Made by a program: the position numbers and the translations under genes. Below are positions 26,755 through 36,862 of a DNA stretch of 64,000 bases, one piece after another. Positions within the stretch are counted from its first letter, which is position 1; each line of letters opens with the position of its first letter. The DNA comes from Mycobacterium paraffinicum (GTDB taxonomy: Bacteria; Actinomycetota; Actinomycetes; Mycobacteriales; Mycobacteriaceae), in contig NZ_MPNT01000021.1 of the NCBI RefSeq assembly GCF_001907675.1, positions 1-64,000 on the forward strand. Direction: 5' to 3'. The notes beneath the pieces are model-generated. The model did no database searches. It was not told the origin of the DNA and saw only the letters and a program-made list of their open reading frames with translations.

Positions 26755-28182
26755 ATGACCACCGAATCGGTTACATCCAAGACATCCGCCACCAATGGCG
26801 CGCCGACCGCCCAGCAAGTAGACGTTCCCGCCACGGTGGCACGGCTCCGCAAGACGTTCGCCACCGGGCGCACGCGCGACGTCGAGTGGCGCAAGCGGCA
26901 GCTGCTGCAACTGGCGAAGCTGATGGAAGAGAACGAGGCGGCCATCGCGGACGCTCTCGCCAAGGACCTGGACCGCAGCCCGTTCGAAGCGTTCATCGCC
27001 GACATCGCGACGACGGCCGGCGAGGCGAAGTTTGCGGCCAAGCGGGTGCGCAGGTGGACGCGTCGCAAGTACCAGCTTCTGGAGGTGCCTCAGCTGCCCG
27101 GCCGCGGCTGGATCGAATACGAACCGTACGGCACCGTGCTGATCATCGGTGCGTGGAACTACCCGTTCTACCTGACGCTTGGCCCCGCCGTCGGCGCGAT
27201 CGCCGCCGGCAACGCGGTCATTCTCAAGCCCTCGGAGATCGCCGCGGCATCCGCGCACCTGATGGCCGAACTGGTGCCCAAGTACCTCGACAACGACGCG
27301 ATCGCCGTGGTCGAGGGTGACGGCTCGGTCAGCCAGGAGCTGATCGCGCAGGGCCTCGACCGACTGCTGTTCACCGGCGGCACGGAGATCGGCCGCAAGG
27401 TGTACGAGGGCGCCGCACCGCACCTGACCCCGTGCACGCTGGAGCTCGGCGGCAAGAGCCCGGTGATCGTGGCGGCCGACGCCGACGTGGACGTCGCCGC
27501 CAAGCGGATCGCCTGGATGAAGCTGCTGAATGCGGGCCAGACGTGCGTCGCCCCCGACTATGTGTTGGCGGACGCCAAGATTCGCGATGAGCTGGTGAGC
27601 AAGATCGGCGCCGCCATCACGAAGTTCACGGCGGACAAGCCCAACGGGATGCGGATCGTCAACCAGCGGCAGTTCGACCGGATCAGCGGTTACCTGGCCA
27701 GCGGCGACGGCAAGGTGGCCGTCGGTGGAGCCTGTGACGCCTCGAGCCTCCGTATCCAGCCCGCCGTGGTGGTGGACCCCGATCCGAACGGCCCGCTGAT
27801 GCAGAACGAGATCTTCGGACCGGTGCTGCCGGTGGTGACCGTCCAATCCCTGGACGAGGCAATACGTTTCGTCAACGCACGGCCCAAGCCGCTGTCCGCC
27901 TACTTGTTCACCAAGACCCGGGAGACCCGCGAGCGGGTGATCAAGGAGGTGCCGGCCGGCGGCATGCTGGTCAACCACCTGGCCTTCCAGGTCTCGACGG
28001 CCAAGTTGCCGTTCGGTGGGGTCGGCGCGTCGGGCATGGGCGCCTACCACGGCCGGTACGGCTTCGAGGAGTTCAGCCACCGCAAGTCGGTGCTGACCAA
28101 GCCGACCCGGCCCGACCTGTCGAGCTTCATCTACCCGCCGTACACCGAGCGCGCCATGAAGATGGCCCGCAGGATGTTCTGA
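26755..28182 (+). CDS. NAD(P)-dependent aldehyde dehydrogenase, class 3-like (Rv0147 homologue)
   Basis: 475 residues from the ATG at 26755, which has GGGGAAGGA 6 bases upstream. The general-base Glu is E230 in TLELGGKSP and the catalytic Cys is C264 in NAGQTCVAPDY; GGTEIGRKVYEGA is the usual cofactor loop. The C-terminus is hydrophobic/basic (ERAMKMARRMF), which resembles the membrane-associating tail of fatty aldehyde dehydrogenases. It would oxidise long-chain aldehydes to acids. A longer start at 26692 is possible but has no ribosome site. Confidence 0.9.
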   Translation: MTTESVTSKTSATNGAPTAQQVDVPATVARLRKTFATGRTRDVEWRKRQLLQLAKLMEENEAAIADALAKDLDRSPFEAFIADIATTAGEAKFAAKRVRRWTRRKYQLLEVPQLPGRGWIEYEPYGTVLIIGAWNYPFYLTLGPAVGAIAAGNAVILKPSEIAAASAHLMAELVPKYLDNDAIAVVEGDGSVSQELIAQGLDRLLFTGGTEIGRKVYEGAAPHLTPCTLELGGKSPVIVAADADVDVAAKRIAWMKLLNAGQTCVAPDYVLADAKIRDELVSKIGAAITKFTADKPNGMRIVNQRQFDRISGYLASGDGKVAVGGACDASSLRIQPAVVVDPDPNGPLMQNEIFGPVLPVVTVQSLDEAIRFVNARPKPLSAYLFTKTRETRERVIKEVPAGGMLVNHLAFQVSTAKLPFGGVGASGMGAYHGRYGFEEFSHRKSVLTKPTRPDLSSFIYPPYTERAMKMARRMF

Positions 28183-28235
28183 CACTGCTCCAAATCACTT
28201 GTTAGAAGCTATTTTTCATCTTAGAGAGGAACCTG

Positions 28236-29096
28236 ATGCCCGGAGTGCAGGATCGCGTCATCGTCGTCACCGGAGCCGGTGGGGGACTGGGCCGTGAATA
28301 CGCCCTCACCCTCGCCCGGGAGGGTGCCAGCGTCATCGTGAACGACCTCGGCGGCGCGCGCGACGGCACCGGCGCCGGCCACAACATGGCCGACGAGGTC
28401 GTCAAGGAGATCCGGGACGCGGGTGGGCGGGCGGCCGCCAACTACGACAGCGTCGCCGACCCCGACGGCGCAGCCAACATCATCAAGACGGCCCTCGACG
28501 AGTTCGGCGCCGTTCATGGTGTGGTGAGCAATGCCGGCATCCTGCGCGACGGCACGTTCCACAAGATGAGCTATGAGAACTGGGACGCCGTGCTCAAGGT
28601 GCACCTGTACGGCGGGTACAACGTGCTGCGCGCCGCGTGGCCGCATTTCCGGGAGCAGAGCTACGGCCGGGTCGTCGTCGCCACCTCCACCAGCGGACTG
28701 TTCGGCAACTTCGGTCAGACCAACTACGGGGCGGCCAAGCTGGGCCTGGTCGGCATGATCAACACGCTGGCGCAGGAGGGTGCGAAGTACAACATTCACG
28801 CCAACGCCGTCGCGCCGATCGCGGCCACCCGGATGACCGAGGACATCATGCCCAAGGAGGTGCTCGAGAAGCTGACACCCGAATACGTCGCGCCGGTGGT
28901 GGCTTACCTGTGCACCGAGGAAAACCCCGACACCGGTTCGGTTTTCATCGTCGGCGGGGGCAAGGTGCAGCGGGTGGCGCTGTTCCAGAACAAGGGCGCC
29001 AACTTCGACAAGCCGCCGACGGTGGAGGATGTCGCTGCGCACTGGTCGGAGATCGACGACCTCTCCGCGGCGGAGCAGGCCAGCTTCAAGCTGTAG
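28236..29096 (+). CDS. Short-chain dehydrogenase (Rv0148 homologue)
   Basis: 286 residues, equal to Rv0148 as I recall. Cofactor motif TGAGGGLGREYAL, SNAGIL, and the catalytic YGAAK pattern (TNYGAAKLGLVGM). It resembles the dehydrogenase domain of multifunctional peroxisomal beta-oxidation enzymes, which oxidise (3R)-hydroxyacyl-CoA with NAD. It is 53 bases after the aldehyde dehydrogenase and has an AGAGAGGA ribosome site. Rv0149-Rv0152c, which follow in M. tuberculosis, are absent here. Confidence 0.88.
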   Translation: MPGVQDRVIVVTGAGGGLGREYALTLAREGASVIVNDLGGARDGTGAGHNMADEVVKEIRDAGGRAAANYDSVADPDGAANIIKTALDEFGAVHGVVSNAGILRDGTFHKMSYENWDAVLKVHLYGGYNVLRAAWPHFREQSYGRVVVATSTSGLFGNFGQTNYGAAKLGLVGMINTLAQEGAKYNIHANAVAPIAATRMTEDIMPKEVLEKLTPEYVAPVVAYLCTEENPDTGSVFIVGGGKVQRVALFQNKGANFDKPPTVEDVAAHWSEIDDLSAAEQASFKL

Positions 29097-29104
29097 CGGC
29101 CGGA

Positions 29105-29933
29105 TCAGGCGAGCAGTTCGTTGCGCAGGCGGTCGACATCCGCCTGCGCAATGCCTGCGTCGCGCAGGTAGGAATCCAGTGAGCCGCACGCCTCATCGAT
29201 GGCTTGGCGCGCGGCGGCCAGATACTCCGGGCGGACTCCGAGTACACCGTCGGCCAGCCGCGCCTTGGTGAACGTGACGACCTCCGGGGTCAGTTCGACG
29301 TCGGAACGCTGTTGGATCATCTCGTAGATGTGGTCTCGCAGTTGCGGCACCGCGGCATTGCTGCGCAAGTAGTCGGCGACGATGGTGTCGCGGTCGATGC
29401 CAACCGATTCCAGCACCGTGGCGATCACGAAGCCGGTGCGGTCCTTGCCCGCAAAGCAGTGGGTGAGCACCGGACGCCCGGCTGCCAGCAACGAAAAGAC
29501 ATGCTGCACAGCGCGTTGCGCTCCGTTGCGGAACGGGAATTGCCGGTACTCGTCGATCATGTGGCGGACGGCGGCCTCGTTGATGGCCTCGTCGGATTGG
29601 TCGGGATCACCCTCGAACAGCCGCCGGAACGCCGCTTCGTGAGGCGCTGCGTCATTTGGGTCGTCGCTGGGCTTCTCCTCGTCGCCGAGGTCGGGGAAGG
29701 GCAGTAGGTGGATGTCGACGCCGTCGGGAACCAGTCCTGGGCCGCGGCGGGCGACCTCCCGCGCGGCGCGCAGATCGGCGACGTCGGTGATACCCAACTC
29801 GCGCAGCGTCGCGCGGCCCGCGTCGTCGAGACGGCTCAGCTCACCCGAGCGGAACAGCCGGCCGGGTCGAAGCCCGGGAGTCTCGTCGGCGACGTCGCGA
29901 AAGTTCCACGCGCCGGACAGTTCCCGGAGCGTC

Positions 29934-29941
<8 letters not shown>
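29105..29941 (-). CDS. ptpB: Protein tyrosine / lipid phosphatase PtpB (Rv0153c homologue)
   Basis: 278 residues (the M. tuberculosis protein has 276). The P-loop is HCFAGKDRTG with nucleophile C162 and R168 (CX5R). The N-terminus ELSGAWNFRDVAD and the Asp/Glu-rich lid segment GDEEKPSDDPNDAAP fit the atypical PtpB family, which acts on phosphotyrosine, phosphoserine and phosphoinositides and is secreted into host cells in M. tuberculosis without a classical signal. It overlaps the fadE2 stop by 8 bases and is co-transcribed with it. Confidence 0.92.
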
Positions 29942-31166
<1,225 letters not shown>

Positions 31167-31177
31167 GCCGCCACGAT

Positions 31178-31191
31178 AGGACACGTGTCCT
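31178..31191. promoter_or_regulatory. Perfect 14-bp palindrome upstream of fadE2
   Basis: AGGACACGTGTCCT is fully self-complementary and sits between the fadE2-ptpB operon and the divergent DUF1348 gene. It is a probable regulator site. Confidence 0.5.
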
Positions 31192-31233
31192 GACGGTCCA
31201 CATGGCGAGCCTCGATGGTTCACCTTCGCGACA

Positions 31234-31280
31234 CTGAAACCTCGCACGCGAAACGCCGTGACGGGTGTGCGTGGTTTCAG
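31234..31280. promoter_or_regulatory. Long inverted repeat before the DUF1348 gene
   Basis: The arms CTGAAACC-T-CGCAC (31234-31247) and GTGCG-T-GGTTTCAG (31267-31280) pair at 13 of 14 positions around a 19-base loop. It could be an operator or an RNA stem-loop; it ends 14 bases before the ATG. Confidence 0.5.
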
Positions 31281-31293
31281 TCTCGCGGTAAAC

Positions 31294-31764
31294 ATGGACG
31301 CCATGAGCGAATCCCGTCCGCCGTTCCCCCCGTTCACGTACGAAACGGCGCTGCAGAAGGTGCAGGCCGCCGAGGACGCCTGGAACACCCGCGACCCGCA
31401 GCAGGTCAGCCTGGCCTACACGCCGGACTCGCAGTGGCGAAACCGCGACGAACACGTCGTTGGCCGCGACGCGATCGTGGCGTTCCTGACCCGCAAGTGG
31501 CAGCGCGAGCTCGACTACGCGTTGCGAAAAAGCTTGTGGGACTTCCACGAGAACCGCATCGCCGTGCGCTTCCAATACGAATGTCACGACGCGACCGGGC
31601 AGTGGTACCGCAGCTACGGCAACGAGTTGTGGGAGTTCGCCCCGTCGGGGTTGATGGCGCGCCGCGAGGCCAGCATCAACGACGTGCGCATCGACGAGTC
31701 GGAGCGCCGCTACTTCGGGCCGCGGCCGGCCGCCGAGCACGGCCGCGACATCCCGCTCTGGTAA
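31294..31764 (+). CDS. DUF1348 / nuclear transport factor 2-like protein
   Basis: 156 residues (start 31294; the ATG at 31303 is an alternative). The family pattern is strong: [47 protein letters not shown] and the C-terminal [10 protein letters not shown] followed by RYFGPRP. The fold is a small cone-shaped barrel; function is unknown. It is divergent from fadE2-ptpB, with two inverted repeats in the 127-base gap. Confidence 0.83.
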   Translation: MDAMSESRPPFPPFTYETALQKVQAAEDAWNTRDPQQVSLAYTPDSQWRNRDEHVVGRDAIVAFLTRKWQRELDYALRKSLWDFHENRIAVRFQYECHDATGQWYRSYGNELWEFAPSGLMARREASINDVRIDESERRYFGPRPAAEHGRDIPLW

Positions 31765-31991
31765 CCGCGAGCGGCCACAACGGCTCCGTGTGAGTCCACA
31801 ACACGTCGGGCAGTACTGCCTGCGCCGCGGGTGACGAACCATCGACGGGAGTCGATCGGCCGCTGGGGGGTATCCCGTCCCGGTCGATCGCACGTCCGGG
31901 CCGAAAACAGGCAGGCGTTAAGGTAGCGAAGCGTGCGGCCAGCCAGCGGCACATCCAAACGGCAGGAAACGGGAAAGCAGATGTACGCGCC
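31765..31991. other. Intergenic region before the pnt operon, with a large stem-loop
   Basis: The arms CGATCGGCCG (31853-31862) and CGGTCGATCG (31881-31890) pair at 9 of 10 positions, with a smaller GGG/CCC stem inside the loop. It may terminate the DUF1348 message or fold in the pnt leader. I see no clear -35/-10 pair; an ACGGGAAAG stretch before the ATG at 31992 serves as a weak ribosome site. Confidence 0.4.
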
Positions 31992-33074
31992 ATGACAGAT
32001 GCGCAGACGACGGTAGGGGTGGTCGCCGAATCCGGGGCCGACGAACGACGGGTCGCGCTGGTCCCCAAGGCGGTGGCGTCGCTGATCGGCAGCGGTGTGG
32101 CGGTGGTGGTCGAGTCGGGTGCGGGCGAGAAGGCGTTGCTTCCCGACCAGCTCTACACCGAGGCCGGCGCCAGCATCGGGGACGCGTGGGCCGCCGACAT
32201 CGTCGTGAAGGTGGCGCCGCCGACCAAAGAAGAGGTCGGCAGGCTGCGCCGCGGGCAGACGCTGATCGGATTCCTGGCGCCGCGAAACGCCGACAACTCG
32301 ATCGGCGCGCTCACCGAGGCCGGGGTACAGGCGTTTGCGCTCGAGGCCATTCCGCGAATCTCGCGGGCCCAGGTCATGGACGCGCTGTCGTCGCAGGCCA
32401 ACGTGGCCGGCTACAAGGCCGTCCTGCTGGCCGCGTCGGAGTCGACCCGGTTCTTCCCCATGCTGACCACGGCGGCCGGCACCGTGAAACCGGCGAGTGT
32501 GCTCGTGCTGGGCGTTGGGGTGGCCGGGCTGCAGGCGCTGGCGACGGCCAAGCGGCTGGGCGCGCGCACCTCCGGCTACGACGTGCGCCCGGAGGTGGCC
32601 GACCAGGTTCGTTCCGTCGGCGCCCAATGGCTCGACATCGGCATCGACGCGGCCGGTGAGGGTGGCTACGCGCGTGAGCTGACCGACGAGGAGCGCGCCC
32701 AGCAGCAGGAGTCGCTGGAGAAGGCGATCGCCGGGTTCGACGTCGTGATCACCACCGCGCTGGTCCCGGGGCGTCCCGCGCCGCGCCTGGTGACCGCCGC
32801 GGCGGTGGAGTCGATGAAGCCCGGCAGCGTTGTCGTCGACCTGGCCGGGGAGACCGGGGGCAACTGTGAACTCACCGAGCCCGGGAAGACGGTCGTCAAG
32901 CGTGACGTGACCATCGCCTCGCCGCTGAACCTGCCGGCGACGATGCCCGAGCACGCCAGCGAGCTCTACAGCAAGAACATCACGGCGCTACTGGACCTGT
33001 TGATCACCGACGGCAAGCTGGCCCCCGACTTCGACGACGAGGTTGTCGCGGCCTCGTGTGTCACGCGGGCCTGA
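31992..33074 (+). CDS. pntAA: NAD(P) transhydrogenase subunit alpha part 1 (Rv0155)
   Basis: 360 residues comprising the soluble NAD(H)-binding domain I: ESGADERRVALVPKAV at the start, the nucleotide fold VLVLGVGVAGLQALATAKRLGA and the late GNCELTEPGKTV. There is no membrane part; that is in the next gene. The three-subunit proton-pumping transhydrogenase moves hydride between NADH and NADP+ using the proton gradient, supplying NADPH. It is first in the operon pntAA-pntAB-pntB, with 9 bases to the next start. Confidence 0.95.
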   Translation: MTDAQTTVGVVAESGADERRVALVPKAVASLIGSGVAVVVESGAGEKALLPDQLYTEAGASIGDAWAADIVVKVAPPTKEEVGRLRRGQTLIGFLAPRNADNSIGALTEAGVQAFALEAIPRISRAQVMDALSSQANVAGYKAVLLAASESTRFFPMLTTAAGTVKPASVLVLGVGVAGLQALATAKRLGARTSGYDVRPEVADQVRSVGAQWLDIGIDAAGEGGYARELTDEERAQQQESLEKAIAGFDVVITTALVPGRPAPRLVTAAAVESMKPGSVVVDLAGETGGNCELTEPGKTVVKRDVTIASPLNLPATMPEHASELYSKNITALLDLLITDGKLAPDFDDEVVAASCVTRA

Positions 33075-33083
33075 GAGGACTAC

Positions 33084-33413
33084 ATGTACGACGAGTTATT
33101 GGCCAATCTGGCGATCCTGGTCCTGTCCGGGTTCGTCGGGTTCGCCGTCATTTCCAAGGTGCCCAACACCCTGCACACGCCCCTGATGTCGGGGACCAAC
33201 GCGATTCACGGCATCGTGGTGCTTGGCGCGCTGGTGGTCTTCGGCGAGGTTGAGCACCCCTCTCTGGCGGTGCAGATCATCCTGTTCGTCGCGGTGGTGT
33301 TCGGGACGCTCAACGTCATCGGCGGCTTCATCGTCACCGACCGGATGCTCGGGATGTTCAAGGGCAAGAAGAAGGCCGTGGCCGTGAAGACCGAAGACCT
33401 GGCGGCGAAATGA
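33084..33413 (+). CDS. pntAB: NAD(P) transhydrogenase subunit alpha part 2 (Rv0156)
   Basis: 109 residues with four predicted membrane helices (LLANLAILVLSGFVGFAVI, the segment after NAIHGIVVLG, IILFVAVVFGTLNVIGG) and a Lys-rich end. It forms part of the proton channel of the enzyme. It ends in an ATGA overlap with pntB. Confidence 0.94.
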   Translation: MYDELLANLAILVLSGFVGFAVISKVPNTLHTPLMSGTNAIHGIVVLGALVVFGEVEHPSLAVQIILFVAVVFGTLNVIGGFIVTDRMLGMFKGKKKAVAVKTEDLAAK

Positions 33414-34834
33414 ACTACCTGGTCACCGTTCTCTACATCATCTCGTTCGCCCTCTTCATCTATGGCTTGATGGGCCTGACGGGTCCCAAGACCGCGGTGC
33501 GGGGCAACCTGATCGCCGCGGTCGGCATGGCCATCGCCGTGGCGGCGACGCTGATCAAGATCCGCCATACCGAGTCCTGGGTGCTGATCATCGCCGGTCT
33601 GGTGGTGGGCGTCGCGCTCGGTGTCCCGCCGGCCCGCTACACCAAGATGACCGCCATGCCGCAGCTGGTGGCGTTCTTCAACGGCGTCGGCGGCGGCACG
33701 GTCGCGCTGATCGCGCTGTCGGAATTCATTGAAACTAAGGGCTTTTCAGCCTTCCAGCACGGCGAGTCGCCGACGGTGCACATCGTGGTCGCGTCGCTGT
33801 TCGCCGCGATCATCGGGTCGATCTCGTTCTGGGGCTCGATCATCGCGTTCGGCAAGCTGCAGGAGATCATCTCCGGATCGCCGATCGGCTTCGGGAAGGC
33901 CCAGCAGCCGATCAACCTGCTGCTGCTGGCCGCCGCGGTGGCCGCCGCGGTGGTCATCGGCCTGGGCGCGCATCCGGGCACCGGTGGGGTGGCGCTGTGG
34001 TGGATGATCGGCCTGCTGGCCGCGGCCGGGGTGCTCGGCCTGATGGTGGTCTTGCCGATTGGCGGCGCCGACATGCCCGTGGTCATCTCCCTGCTCAACG
34101 CGATGACCGGGTTGTCGGCCGCCGCGGCCGGCCTGGCGCTGAACAACACCGCGATGATCGTGGCTGGCATGATCGTCGGCGCATCCGGCTCGATCCTGAC
34201 CAACCTGATGGCCAAGGCCATGAACCGCTCCATTCCCGCGATCGTCGCGGGCGGATTCGGCGGCGGCGGGGTGGCGCCCAGCGGCGGCGGGGGCGGCGAC
34301 AAGCACGTCAAGGCGACGTCGGCAGCCGACGCGGCGATCCAGATGGCCTACGCCAACCAGGTGATCGTGGTGCCCGGGTACGGCCTGGCCGTCGCGCAGG
34401 CCCAGCACGCCGTCAAGGACATGGCGTCGCTGCTGGAGGACAAGGGCGTGCCGGTGAAGTATGCGATCCACCCGGTGGCCGGCCGCATGCCCGGGCACAT
34501 GAACGTGCTGCTGGCCGAGGCCGAGGTCGACTACGACGCCATGAAGGACATGGACGACATCAACGACGAGTTCGCCCGCACCGACGTCGCGATCGTCATC
34601 GGCGCCAACGACGTGACCAACCCGGCGGCGCGCAACGAACAGTCCAGCCCGATCTACGGCATGCCCATCCTCAACGTGGACAGGGCCAAGTCGGTGATCG
34701 TGCTGAAGCGGTCGATGAACTCCGGGTTCGCCGGCATCGACAACCCGCTGTTCTACGCCGACGGGACGACGATGCTGTTCGGGGACGCGAAGAAATCGGT
34801 GACCGAGGTCGCCGAGGAACTGAAGGCGCTCTAG
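33410..34834 (+). CDS. pntB: NAD(P) transhydrogenase subunit beta (Rv0157)
   Basis: 474 residues: eight or nine membrane helices in the first 280 residues, then the NADP(H)-binding domain III with VIVVPGYGLAVAQAQHAV, HPVAGRMPGHMN and VIGANDVTNPAAR. It forms the second half of the proton channel and the NADP site. It converges with the TetR gene, overlapping by 4 bases. Confidence 0.95.
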   Translation: MNYLVTVLYIISFALFIYGLMGLTGPKTAVRGNLIAAVGMAIAVAATLIKIRHTESWVLIIAGLVVGVALGVPPARYTKMTAMPQLVAFFNGVGGGTVALIALSEFIETKGFSAFQHGESPTVHIVVASLFAAIIGSISFWGSIIAFGKLQEIISGSPIGFGKAQQPINLLLLAAAVAAAVVIGLGAHPGTGGVALWWMIGLLAAAGVLGLMVVLPIGGADMPVVISLLNAMTGLSAAAAGLALNNTAMIVAGMIVGASGSILTNLMAKAMNRSIPAIVAGGFGGGGVAPSGGGGGDKHVKATSAADAAIQMAYANQVIVVPGYGLAVAQAQHAVKDMASLLEDKGVPVKYAIHPVAGRMPGHMNVLLAEAEVDYDAMKDMDDINDEFARTDVAIVIGANDVTNPAARNEQSSPIYGMPILNVDRAKSVIVLKRSMNSGFAGIDNPLFYADGTTMLFGDAKKSVTEVAEELKAL

Positions 34835-35430
34835 GCGCGCGGTAGCGCCGCGACGACCGGGCCGACCCACACCCCGAGCAGCCGGCGTAGTTCGGTCCGG
34901 TCGCCGGTCGGCGGCGACAGAATGAACGACTGCAAGGTGCGCAGCACGATCTGCAGAATGTCTTCGATCGCATCGGGAGCGTACGCCGACCAGTCGACCT
35001 CGAGGCGGTCCAGAATCGAGCGTCCCAGCACGCGCGCGGTCTCGTTGGTGACGGTGACCTGTTCGGCGAACGCGCCCGTGCGCGACACCCGCAGTAGCAG
35101 GCCGATGTAGGGATCTTTCGGCAGGCGTTCCAGGGTCAGACAGATGCCCTCGATCAGCGCCGCGGCCGGGTCGGTCATCCCGTGGAGCGCCGTCGCCAGG
35201 TGGTCCATGAAATCGTCGGTCGCGTCTAACGCGGTCGCCTGGAGCAGCTCGTCGGTCGAGGCGAAGTAGTGGTAGATGGTCTGCCGCGTCACGTTCAGCG
35301 TGCGGGCCACATCGGCCAGCGTGATCTGGTCGCCGCGTTCGTCGATGGTCTGGCGGGTGGCCGACAATATGCGGGCCTTCGCCTCTTCGTCGCTGGCGGG
35401 GACGCTGCCGCCCCATCCACGAGTCCGCAC
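34831..35430 (-). CDS. TetR family regulator (Rv0158 homologue)
   Basis: 199 residues from the GTG at 35430. The helix-turn-helix is at about 33-60: TLADVARTLNVTRQTIYHYFASTDELL. The C-terminal domain begins with FMDHLATALHG. It is divergent from a CYP125-like P450 gene, 70 bases away; an inverted CATAC-N11-GTATG lies between. It may control the P450. Confidence 0.86.
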   Translation of the reverse strand: MRTRGWGGSVPASDEEAKARILSATRQTIDERGDQITLADVARTLNVTRQTIYHYFASTDELLQATALDATDDFMDHLATALHGMTDPAAALIEGICLTLERLPKDPYIGLLLRVSRTGAFAEQVTVTNETARVLGRSILDRLEVDWSAYAPDAIEDILQIVLRTLQSFILSPPTGDRTELRRLLGVWVGPVVAALPRA

Positions 35431-35467
35431 ACCGCGACGATAGCCGACGCGCGGCGACCGGCCAGGT

Positions 35468-35488
35468 CATACGTCTTGCGAAGGTATG
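35468..35488. promoter_or_regulatory. Inverted repeat CATAC-N11-GTATG ahead of the P450 gene
   Basis: Five-bp arms lie in the divergent region. The right arm abuts TATGAT (35489-35494), a good -10 box whose transcript would start at the P450 ATG (35501), suggesting a leaderless and repressible message. Confidence 0.45.
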
Positions 35489-35500
35489 TATGATCAGCGC

Positions 35501-36730
35501 ATGAGCACAACGACGTGTCCGTTCGGCGAGAACTTCGATTTCACCGACCCCGACGTGTTGCTGGCCGGGTTACCGGTCACCCAATTCGCTGAGCTGCGCC
35601 GCACGGCGCCGGTCTGGTGGAACGCCCAGCCCGAGTCGATCTTCGACGACGGTGGCTACTGGGTGATCAGCCGTCACGAGGACGTCGAAGCCATCTCGCG
35701 CAACAACGAGCTGTGGTCGACCAACCGGCAGGGCGCGGTCATGCGCCTGCCCGAAGGCGTCACCGCGGATCAGCTCGAGTTGACCAAGGCGCTGCTGATC
35801 AACCATGACGCCCCCGAACACACCCGGCTGCGCAAGCTGGTCTCGCGGCTGTTCACGCCGCGGGCGATCGGCCATCTCGAAGAGAAGCTGGCCAGTGCGG
35901 CGAAGGAGATCGTGCGCACCGCCGCGCTCAAAGCCGACGGCAACTTCGTCGACGACATCGCGATGAACCTGCCGCTGCTGGCGATCGCGGATCTGATCGG
36001 CGTGCCAGAGGCCGATCGCGCGAAGCTATTCAATTGGACCAACGCGATCATGAACACCGACGATCCCGACTTTGACAGTGACCCCACCGCCGCCAACGCC
36101 GAACTGATGGCCTACGCCTACAACATGGCCGACGAGCGGCGCCGCTGCCCGGCCGACGACATCGTCACGCGCCTGATCCAGGCTGACATCAACGGGGATG
36201 CACTGGGCGACGTCGAATTCGCGTTCTTCGTGATCCTGCTTGCCGTGGCGGGCAACGAGACCACCCGCAACGCAATGACCCACGGAATGAACGCGTTCTT
36301 CGACAACCCGGATCAATGGGAACTGTTCAAGCGGGATCGCCCTTCCACCGCGGTCGACGAGATCATCCGCTGGGCCAGCCCCGTGCATTGCTTCCAGCGC
36401 ACCGCTCTGGCCGACGTCGAATTGGGCGGCGTCACCATCAAGGAGGGCCAGCGCGTCGGTTTGTTCTACAGCTCAGCGAATTTCGACGAGGAAGTCTTCG
36501 ACAACCCCTTCGAATTCGACATTCTGCGCAATCCCAATCCGCACCTGAGTTTCGGCGGCAATGGGGCGCACTACTGCATCGGCGCGAATCTGGCCCGCAT
36601 GGAGATCAAGTTGATCTTCGACGAGCTCGCCGAGCAGATTCCCGACATAAGCAAGCTCGCCGAACCGCAGCGCCTGCGGTCGGGCTGGATTAACGGGGTC
36701 AAGCGCCTCGACGTCGCATACCGCAGCTGA
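35501..36730 (+). CDS. Cytochrome P450, CYP125-like
   Basis: 409 residues. The N-terminus (ENFDFTDPDVLLAGLPVTQFAELRRTAPVWW), the I-helix LLAVAGNETTRN, K-helix DEIIRWA, RSGWINGVKRLDV and haem loop FGGNGAHYCIGANL closely follow remembered CYP125 (the cholesterol C26/C27 hydroxylase). M. tuberculosis has its CYP125 elsewhere (Rv3545c), so this is a paralogue or a sister family such as CYP142. A steroid or branched-lipid omega-hydroxylase is the best guess. ATG at 35486 is an alternative start. Confidence 0.85.
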   Translation: MSTTTCPFGENFDFTDPDVLLAGLPVTQFAELRRTAPVWWNAQPESIFDDGGYWVISRHEDVEAISRNNELWSTNRQGAVMRLPEGVTADQLELTKALLINHDAPEHTRLRKLVSRLFTPRAIGHLEEKLASAAKEIVRTAALKADGNFVDDIAMNLPLLAIADLIGVPEADRAKLFNWTNAIMNTDDPDFDSDPTAANAELMAYAYNMADERRRCPADDIVTRLIQADINGDALGDVEFAFFVILLAVAGNETTRNAMTHGMNAFFDNPDQWELFKRDRPSTAVDEIIRWASPVHCFQRTALADVELGGVTIKEGQRVGLFYSSANFDEEVFDNPFEFDILRNPNPHLSFGGNGAHYCIGANLARMEIKLIFDELAEQIPDISKLAEPQRLRSGWINGVKRLDVAYRS

Positions 36731-36862
36731 TCGACGACCGAGTCACAGCCGGCATAACGCTGTCCCGCACAGACCCCAGCTCGGGTATCGCGTTCTCGTC
36801 GCTGGCGTTGGGTTGTGCCGCGCAACGCGGGGGCGATTTGTTCTGGGCGCGAAAAAGTCTGC
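36731..36862. other. Short non-coding gap after the P450 gene
   Basis: The 132 bases between the P450 stop and the small minus-strand gene hold no hairpin with long arms or any open frame with coding character that I can support. Confidence 0.4.

Noticed and set aside
26647..28185. A 512-codon minus-strand frame across the aldehyde dehydrogenase
   Set aside because: It is a shadow of a gene with intact catalytic Glu and Cys; composition is His/Arg/Val-rich with no family features.
31273..31288. GGTTT followed by GCGGTAA as a SigF promoter for DUF1348
   Set aside because: The spacer is far too short (about 9 bases), and GGTTT is better explained as part of the inverted repeat.
33746..35470. 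A 574-codon minus-strand frame across pntB
   Set aside because: pntB is unmistakable on the plus strand; the antisense frame has no domain features.
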